A stretch of DNA of 28,554 nt, taken from NCBI GenBank assembly GCA_014384505.1, contig JACNFT010000096.1, positions 1-28,554 on the forward strand, read 5' to 3'. This DNA is from Cryomorphaceae bacterium (GTDB taxonomy: Bacteria; Bacteroidota; Bacteroidia; Flavobacteriales; BACL11). Under the pieces are notes generated by a model. That model did no database searches, was not told the DNA's origin, and was given only the letters and a program-made list of their open reading frames with translations. How positions within the stretch are numbered: position 1 is the first letter of the stretch; the number at the start of each line of letters is the position of its first letter. Position numbers and translations under genes: made by a program. Shown here piece by piece: positions 23,969 through 28,554 of this stretch.

Positions 23969-24805
23969 TTAGTAATCGCAACCTTTAGTGTTGTTGTTAA
24001 GTGTGAAACTTAAAGTAATTCCTGCAAATGAATACCAATCTTTCTTATCTGGATCTCCTCTTTGATCTCCTCTAGTATGAGTAGATTCTGGATCTGACAT
24101 TGCTAAAGCTTCTTGGCTCATATCTAAAGGGTATGGATTTCCAACTCCTCCTACAAACGTTGTACTGACATCATCCAAATAGTCAGTGAAAGTTTTACGC
24201 ACACCATATTCTAAAATAATATTGAATGAAGGGTTTACTGCAATTTTAAAGCCACCACCCATAGCAATTGAATATTGAATTAAAGAATATTTTTCTTTTT
24301 CTGGAAACAAAGTAGTGCCTTGCCCTTCAGTCCCAAGTTCTTGTAAATTTACCCATTCTCCATTTTTATTTTCAGCTTGTGGGTTGAAGTGAAAAATTGA
24401 AATTCCTGAATAAACATATGGAGTCCAGGTGTAAAGCGGATTTCCAGGTTGATAAGGTAAAAAATTAAATTCCACTTGACCGGAAAGTTCGTAAATTGGT
24501 GATCTGAAGTGCAATCCTCTATTTTTAGCAATTGTATCTTCTGAATATCTTTCATCAGATTGTATATTTAAATACATTACTTCAGCTTTATAAGCAAATC
24601 TTTTATCAATATTTTTTCTTATTATTAGACCCACAGCAGGTAAAGGCTGGTTAAAGTGAGTAGTATTTAAATCTCCAAGGTAATATGATGTTCCTAATAA
24701 AATACCAACTTCAGTATTTGGTTTAAATTGCTGTGCTTCAGTACTAAAACTAAATGCAAAAGTACCAATAAGGAGTAATATTATTCTATGGTTAAATCTT
24801 TTCAT
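23969..24805 (-). CDS. DUF6089-type outer-membrane beta-barrel protein
   Basis: A secreted protein of about 278 aa with signal peptide (about 1-24, ending FSTEAQ), an N-terminal strand region with EVGILLGTSYYLGDLN, SWTPY-like TWTPYVYSGISIF, a GGGFKIAVNPSFNI strand, EYGVRKTFTDYLDDVST, and a closing DWYSFAGITLSFTL. The order and motifs match the DUF6089 family, which in Bacteroidota sits directly upstream of uppS-bamA; the function is unknown. Two ATGs, at 24811 and 24805, are two codons apart; I use the second. The C-terminus ends GCDY and is not a typical Phe beta-signal. A TAnnTTTG box at 24829-24836 starts this transcript, which probably runs through uppS and bamA. Confidence 0.8.
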   Translation of the reverse strand: MKRFNHRIILLLIGTFAFSFSTEAQQFKPNTEVGILLGTSYYLGDLNTTHFNQPLPAVGLIIRKNIDKRFAYKAEVMYLNIQSDERYSEDTIAKNRGLHFRSPIYELSGQVEFNFLPYQPGNPLYTWTPYVYSGISIFHFNPQAENKNGEWVNLQELGTEGQGTTLFPEKEKYSLIQYSIAMGGGFKIAVNPSFNIILEYGVRKTFTDYLDDVSTTFVGGVGNPYPLDMSQEALAMSDPESTHTRGDQRGDPDKKDWYSFAGITLSFTLNNNTKGCDY

Positions 24806-24828
24806 AATCATGATTTGTCAATAATTTG

Positions 24829-24836
24829 CAAATATA
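24829..24836 (-). promoter_or_regulatory. -7 box for the barrel-uppS-bamA operon
   Basis: The top strand reads CAAATATA, i.e. TATATTTG on the coding strand, matching TAnnTTTG, 23 nt before the 24805 start and 17 nt before the 24811 start. It suggests that this operon can be expressed apart from nadK, whose stop is 29 nt further upstream. Confidence 0.5.
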
Positions 24837-24864
24837 CTTATTCTGAGGGTTTAAGGTAGTGTTC

Positions 24865-25743
24865 TTAACTTCTTTTATCTAGACCCCACATTAGTTTATG
24901 ACGAATGGTTTTTGTAAAAGAATTATTTTGAGGTTGTACGAGTTTTATTTTAAAACTGGCTTTTTTAATAATTAACTCCGTTTCTGAGTCAAAAGCTCTT
25001 GATCTGGAATCAAGAGAAACTAGAGCTAATTGATCTCTATCCTCAACTTTTAATTTTACCACACTATTATCGTCAATTACAATAGGGCGTACATTTAAAT
25101 TATGTGGGGCATTAGGAGTGATAATAATATTATTTGTTCCTGGCATAATGATTGGCCCTCCACAACTTAATGAATATCCTGTTGAGCCAGTTGGAGTAGA
25201 AACAACTAATCCATCTGCCCAGTATGTATTTAAAAACTCATCATCAACATAAGCATCAATACGAATCATTGATGAAGTATCTTTCTTGGAAACAGCTACT
25301 TCATTAAGAGCAAAATTCTTTTCCTTAAATAAATTTTTGTCTGAGCTTAACTCGAGTAAGGTACGTTCATTTATTTTATAATTTCCTTTTAAAATATCAG
25401 TAATTGCATCATCAATTTGGTCAGCTGAGATACTAGATATAAATCCTAGCCTCCCAGTATTTATTCCCATAATTGGAATCTCTGATTCACGCACATACGT
25501 TACTGCTTTTAGCAGGGTACCATCTCCACCAATACTTAGTAAAAAATCAGCTTTATTTTTAAGTGTTTCGTAACTATTAAAAGTACTAATGCTTTTGTTA
25601 AAACGGATGTTGTTTTCTAGGAAAATACTAAATTCTTCCTCAATAATAAGGTTGATGTGTTCAGTTTCTAATTTTTTAATTAAATGCTGAATATACTTGC
25701 TAAAATGCTCAGGATAAGGACTTCCAAAAATTGCAATTGTCAT
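24865..25743 (-). CDS. nadK: NAD kinase
   Basis: Phosphorylates NAD to NADP in the cytosol, the only route to NADP in most bacteria. The 292-aa product has GGDGT at 72-76 (Asp is catalytic), NTGRLGF at 95-101, ALNEVA at 145-150 and the Gly-rich TPTGSTGYSLSCGGP at 183-197, all family hallmarks. The start MTIAIFGSPYPEHF fits Bacteroidota homologues. It is the third gene of a transcript that begins with the CBS gene: 14 nt separate it from the POTRA-barrel gene. Confidence 0.97.
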   Translation of the reverse strand: MTIAIFGSPYPEHFSKYIQHLIKKLETEHINLIIEEEFSIFLENNIRFNKSISTFNSYETLKNKADFLLSIGGDGTLLKAVTYVRESEIPIMGINTGRLGFISSISADQIDDAITDILKGNYKINERTLLELSSDKNLFKEKNFALNEVAVSKKDTSSMIRIDAYVDDEFLNTYWADGLVVSTPTGSTGYSLSCGGPIIMPGTNNIIITPNAPHNLNVRPIVIDDNSVVKLKVEDRDQLALVSLDSRSRAFDSETELIIKKASFKIKLVQPQNNSFTKTIRHKLMWGLDKRS

Positions 25744-25757
25744 AGTTTAGTGTTTTA

Positions 25758-27131
25758 TCAGAATGGACTTGAAAAGTGTAAAAATACTCCTTTTTCTCCT
25801 AAAGCGTTTATTGAATACTCAATTCTTAACAATTTATCATAATAGGTTACGTAATCAAGTGCAATTCCTTTTCCCCAAAGTATTAAATTATTTATATAAT
25901 TTTTTTCTTGATTCTGATTATCTATAACATATCCTAAATCAGAAAATACACCCAAATAAAGTGAATAATGTGACTTGTTGAATTGCTTCATTTTTAAATA
26001 AGGAATATCAAAAGTTGTTTTTTCAACAAGCGCATATTTAACAGCTGTTTTGGAAAGCCAATAACTCTGTCCATCTACCACATAGTATTCATATCCTCTT
26101 ACATAGTGATCATATCCCAAAGCTTTTTGAATAAAATAAGGTTGCTCTCCTTCAGTACTGTATTTTGCTTTAAAGCTTGAGCCAATATAGAAACGCTTAT
26201 AAGGCTCAATATATTTATCTACTTTAGTGGCAAACTCAAAGTGTTTGAGATTAGCTGTTGCTGAGAGGTATTTTTTTGCTCCAAAACTAAGAGAAAAACC
26301 ATGTAAAGGATAATTGATATAATCTCGATTTTCATATTCAAAAATATAACTTAATGAATAAATACTAGTATTAGAAAGGCTATTGCCTAAGTAATTAGGG
26401 TTAAGTATAGCAATGGAATCGGTAATGGTTGATTGTAGGTATGTAAATTTTAATTTGTGTTTCTGGTGAAGGTTCTTTCTATATGTTATCTCAGTATTTA
26501 AATCGTAATCAATACTGTTAAAAGTGTCACTTTCAATATAAGTTAATTTATTTTCTTCAGTTGAAAAATGTGTTTTCTTTCTTCTGAAAAACTGTAAATT
26601 TGTATTGATTCCTATAGTTTTATTTTTATTAAAATAAGGGACTTCATAAGCCAATAAATAATGTTCTTTAAACCCTTTTCTTATTTTGAGTTTTAAGAGT
26701 TCGTTTCTCCCTCTGAAATTTTCCCAGTTAAATTCTACCCCATAATTTAAACGAGAAAAATCAGAATAATTATTGTCTGCAAATTCCTTCCACCAAGTGT
26801 TAAAGTTGCGTTCAGAAATTTCAAATACTGGATAAGGCCATATGTACCACTTTTCAATAACTTCAATTGTTATTGCAGTTGAATTCTTATTTTCAGTTTT
26901 ATTAATGGTTACAAAATTAAAAAGCTTTAGGTTAACTAAGTTTTCTTTACTTTTCTCAATTCTTTTATCCAAATCACCAGTGGCATAACTCACGTTTTTT
27001 TCAAAAGAAAGCTCTCGTATTATTATATCGTCTTGAGTTTTAGCATTCCCGCTTAAAATAATAGTACTGACTGTAATTTGTGCTTGTGTGAATTGAGTTG
27101 TAAATAGAAAAAAAAATAATATTTTTTTCAT
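25758..27131 (-). CDS. POTRA-domain outer-membrane barrel protein (BamA/TamA superfamily)
   Basis: A 457-aa secreted protein: signal peptide (about 1-17, ending FTQAQ), one POTRA domain (about 20-95, STIILSGNAKTQDDIIIREL), a short link with the WYIWPYPVFEISERNF segment, then a barrel with the BamA loop-6 motif VRGYE at about 344-348 and a C-terminal Phe. It has one POTRA rather than five, so it is a BamA-like paralogue, not the main assembly factor. Proteins of this layout occur beside nadK in many Bacteroidota; their cargo is not known. It starts one base after the CBS stop and is followed by nadK. Confidence 0.85.
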   Translation of the reverse strand: MKKILFFFLFTTQFTQAQITVSTIILSGNAKTQDDIIIRELSFEKNVSYATGDLDKRIEKSKENLVNLKLFNFVTINKTENKNSTAITIEVIEKWYIWPYPVFEISERNFNTWWKEFADNNYSDFSRLNYGVEFNWENFRGRNELLKLKIRKGFKEHYLLAYEVPYFNKNKTIGINTNLQFFRRKKTHFSTEENKLTYIESDTFNSIDYDLNTEITYRKNLHQKHKLKFTYLQSTITDSIAILNPNYLGNSLSNTSIYSLSYIFEYENRDYINYPLHGFSLSFGAKKYLSATANLKHFEFATKVDKYIEPYKRFYIGSSFKAKYSTEGEQPYFIQKALGYDHYVRGYEYYVVDGQSYWLSKTAVKYALVEKTTFDIPYLKMKQFNKSHYSLYLGVFSDLGYVIDNQNQEKNYINNLILWGKGIALDYVTYYDKLLRIEYSINALGEKGVFLHFSSPF

Positions 27132-27132
27132 T

Positions 27133-27795
27133 TTATGGATTTAAAAATCGCATTAATGATTCGTATCTTTCTGAAAAATCACTATCAGCTTCTTCCTCTT
27201 TATATGATGCAGTTACCTTATATTCATATCGTTCAAAATCTTTCACAATTGCAGTAATATCTACTTTATTTAATTTTAAAGTAAGCTCCATCATTTGTGC
27301 ATTTGGAATTGAAGTAATATAAGAACTTAGAATTTTTGTATTATTCGATTCAATGATGCTAGCAATTTCACTCATGCTGTAATCATTGTCTTTCATTTGC
27401 AAAACAATCATTCCCCCAATACTTTGTACGCTAGTACTTTTTGCAATAGTGTACAATAATTTACGATTTGTAATGGCTCCTAAATAATGTTTTTTCTCAT
27501 CTAAAACAGGAATTATACTAAGATTATTAAGCTCTACAGTTTGTAGAATATCGTATAAGTGTTGTGAACCAATTACTGATGGTGCGGTGAGTTCTGCAAG
27601 ATGTTCATCAATAAATTCATCTGTTTTATTCCAACTTAATATCTCTTTTTCAGATAAAATCCCTAGATAAAAGGAGTTTCTAACAACTGCCAAATGATTT
27701 ATTCTTAACTCATTCATAAGTGATAAAGCTCTATCTCCATCATCATCAGGATGTAGAGTTGTTAGGGAGGATGAAATTAATTCACTTGCTTGCAT
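27133..27795 (-). CDS. CBS-domain protein with a C-terminal ACT-like region
   Basis: A 220-aa cytosolic protein with two CBS repeats (about 5-60, including NHLAVVRNSFYLGILSEKEIL, and 72-120, including SIIPVLDEKKHYLGAITNRKLL), which usually bind adenine nucleotides, followed by an ACT-like segment (about 128-200, MIVLQMKDNDYSMSEIASI) that may bind a small ligand. No enzyme domain is attached, so it is probably a sensor or regulator. It heads the operon with the POTRA protein and nadK. The box CAAACATA at 27800-27807 places the predicted transcript start at or within a base or two of its ATG, so it may be leaderless. Confidence 0.88.
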   Translation of the reverse strand: MQASELISSSLTTLHPDDDGDRALSLMNELRINHLAVVRNSFYLGILSEKEILSWNKTDEFIDEHLAELTAPSVIGSQHLYDILQTVELNNLSIIPVLDEKKHYLGAITNRKLLYTIAKSTSVQSIGGMIVLQMKDNDYSMSEIASIIESNNTKILSSYITSIPNAQMMELTLKLNKVDITAIVKDFERYEYKVTASYKEEEADSDFSERYESLMRFLNP

Positions 27796-27823
27796 GGGGC
27801 AAACATACTATTTTTTACTTTTG
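27790..27823 (+). promoter_or_regulatory. Promoter for pdxJ with -33 TTG and -7 TACTTTTG
   Basis: TTG at 27790-27792 lies 23 nt before TACTTTTG at 27816-27823, a full TTG-N-TAnnTTTG pair. Six bases later comes the pdxJ ATG, so the message should begin at or very near the start codon. The TTG overlaps the first codons of the CBS gene. Confidence 0.6.
27800..27807 (-). promoter_or_regulatory. -7 box for the CBS-POTRA-nadK operon, adjacent to the start codon
   Basis: The top strand reads CAAACATA, i.e. TATGTTTG on the coding strand, matching TAnnTTTG. Only four Cs separate it from the ATG at 27793-27795, so transcription should start at or next to the first codon. Confidence 0.6.
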
Positions 27824-27829
27824 TGGCCT

Positions 27830-28540
27830 ATGACAAAGCTAAGTGTAAATATAAATAAGATTGCCACCATCCGAAATGCTAGAGGCGGAGTATCCCCTTC
27901 AGTCTTAGAAGCAGCAATAAATTGCCAAAAATTTGGTGCTGATGGAATTACTATTCACCCTAGGCCAGACGAAAGACATATTACAAAAAAGGATGTTTAT
28001 GCTATAAAACCAATAATTACTACTGAGTATAATATAGAGGGTTACCCGTCTGTTGATTTTATTAAAATGGTGATTGCTGTAAAGCCCGAACAGGTTACTT
28101 TGGTTCCTGATGGGCCTTATGTGATAACTTCATGTGCAGGTTGGGATACTATAAAATTTCAGGATTACTTGAAGGAAATAATTATTGAGTTTAAAGAAAA
28201 CGGCATTAGAACTTCAATTTTTGTAGATCCTAAATTGGCAATGATTGAAGGAGCAAAATTATGCGGTACAGATAGGATTGAATTGTATACGGAAGATTAT
28301 GCAACAAATTATACTGAGGATAAAGAAAAAGCAATTGCACCTTATGTATTGTGTGCAAAAAAAGCAAATGAGCTAGGTTTAGGGATAAATGCTGGGCATG
28401 ATTTGAGTTTAGAAAATTTAGCTTATTTTGCTAAAAATATTCCTAATTTGGCAGAAGTTTCTATTGGGCATGCGCTTATAAGTGATGCAATTTATTTAGG
28501 ATTAGAAAATACTATACAAATGTATAAACGACTTTTATAG
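27830..28540 (+). CDS. pdxJ: Pyridoxine 5'-phosphate synthase
   Basis: Condenses 1-deoxyxylulose-5-phosphate with 3-amino-2-oxopropyl phosphate to give pyridoxine phosphate in the DXP-dependent vitamin B6 pathway; a cytosolic TIM barrel. The 236-aa product from the ATG at 27830 begins MTKLSVNINKIATIRNARGG, the family's start, followed by GADGITIHPRPDERHI (catalytic His/Arg region), PEQVTLVPD, ERxELY-like DRIELYTEDYA and GLGINAGHDLSLENL, the C-terminal catalytic-loop signature. Twelve upstream codons in frame cover the promoter and are excluded. It is divergent from the CBS gene and followed with no gap by another ATG. Confidence 0.96.
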   Translation: MTKLSVNINKIATIRNARGGVSPSVLEAAINCQKFGADGITIHPRPDERHITKKDVYAIKPIITTEYNIEGYPSVDFIKMVIAVKPEQVTLVPDGPYVITSCAGWDTIKFQDYLKEIIIEFKENGIRTSIFVDPKLAMIEGAKLCGTDRIELYTEDYATNYTEDKEKAIAPYVLCAKKANELGLGINAGHDLSLENLAYFAKNIPNLAEVSIGHALISDAIYLGLENTIQMYKRLL

Positions 28541-28554
28541 ATGAAACTTTATTC
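28541..28554 (+). CDS. Start of a further gene at the window edge
   Basis: Directly after the pdxJ TAG comes ATGAAACTTTATTC, an open frame beginning MKLY. In Flavobacteriales pdxJ is often followed by an alpha/beta-hydrolase gene with a similar beginning, but four codons cannot establish that. Listed as a partial gene with low confidence. Confidence 0.35.

Noticed and set aside
1..28554. CRISPR array, tRNA or rRNA gene, insertion sequence or prophage
   Set aside because: No regularly spaced repeats, no cloverleaf or rRNA stretch, and no transposase, integrase or phage gene was found on either strand.

Overview
The window is a chromosomal housekeeping segment from a low-GC member of the Bacteroidota, most likely a marine Flavobacteriales/Cryomorphaceae-type bacterium. 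Four things point there: the gene order rpsI-rpsB-tsf-pyrH-frr followed by an RND/MMPL exporter; the order CBS protein - POTRA/barrel protein - nadK - DUF6089-type barrel - uppS - bamA - two ompH/skp genes - murI; A-rich leaders instead of strong Shine-Dalgarno sites; and repeated matches to the Bacteroidota -7 promoter box TAnnTTTG just upstream of operon heads. No tRNA, rRNA, CRISPR array, transposase, integrase or phage gene was found.

Layout. 1-3470 (+): end of rpsI, rpsB with a duplicated Lys/Glu-rich tail, tsf, terminator, pyrH, frr, terminator. 3530-8095 (+): a tight operon of an RND/MMPL exporter, a dTDP-glucose pyrophosphorylase (rfbA/rmlA), a short-chain polyprenyl diphosphate synthase and a 118-aa unknown protein whose GTG start overlaps the preceding stop. 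8157-12050 (+): sucA-sucB, the E1 and E2 of 2-oxoglutarate dehydrogenase. 12156-13278 (-): an AT-richer insert-like cassette with two tiny translationally coupled membrane proteins and a Nei/Fpg-family DNA glycosylase whose zinc finger has lost its cysteines. 13493-16346 (-): korB and a gamma-alpha fused korA, a 2-oxoacid:ferredoxin oxidoreductase, divergent from a dicluster ferredoxin gene (16529-16840, +). 16889-18194 (-): an outer-membrane barrel protein overlapping an NfuA-type Fe-S carrier, divergent from a gamma-carbonic-anhydrase-like protein (18234-18749, +). 18746-27795 (-): cell-envelope cluster murI, two OmpH/Skp chaperones, bamA, uppS, DUF6089-type barrel, nadK, a second POTRA-barrel protein and a CBS-domain protein. 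27830-28540 (+): pdxJ, divergent from the CBS gene, followed directly by the first codons of another gene at the window edge.

The genes group into translation (rpsI to frr), isoprenoid/envelope supply (polyprenyl synthase and uppS for lipid carriers, rfbA for sugar nucleotides, murI for D-glutamate), outer-membrane assembly (BamA, Skp-like chaperones, barrels) and central carbon metabolism with two alternative ways to oxidise 2-oxoglutarate: NAD-linked SucAB and ferredoxin-linked KorAB, the latter next to a likely electron acceptor and an Fe-S carrier.

Most of the window is ordinary. The points most worth a second look are the 12156-13278 cassette, the apparently leaderless divergent promoter pair at 27793-27830, the back-to-back -7 boxes at 18201-18218, the rpsB tail duplication, the TTG start of bamA, and the 118-aa unknown fused by overlap to the prenyl synthase gene. 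I see no clear new defence or mobile system. The longest stretch without a gene is about 214 bases (13279-13492); it holds a terminator for korAB and otherwise nothing I recognise.
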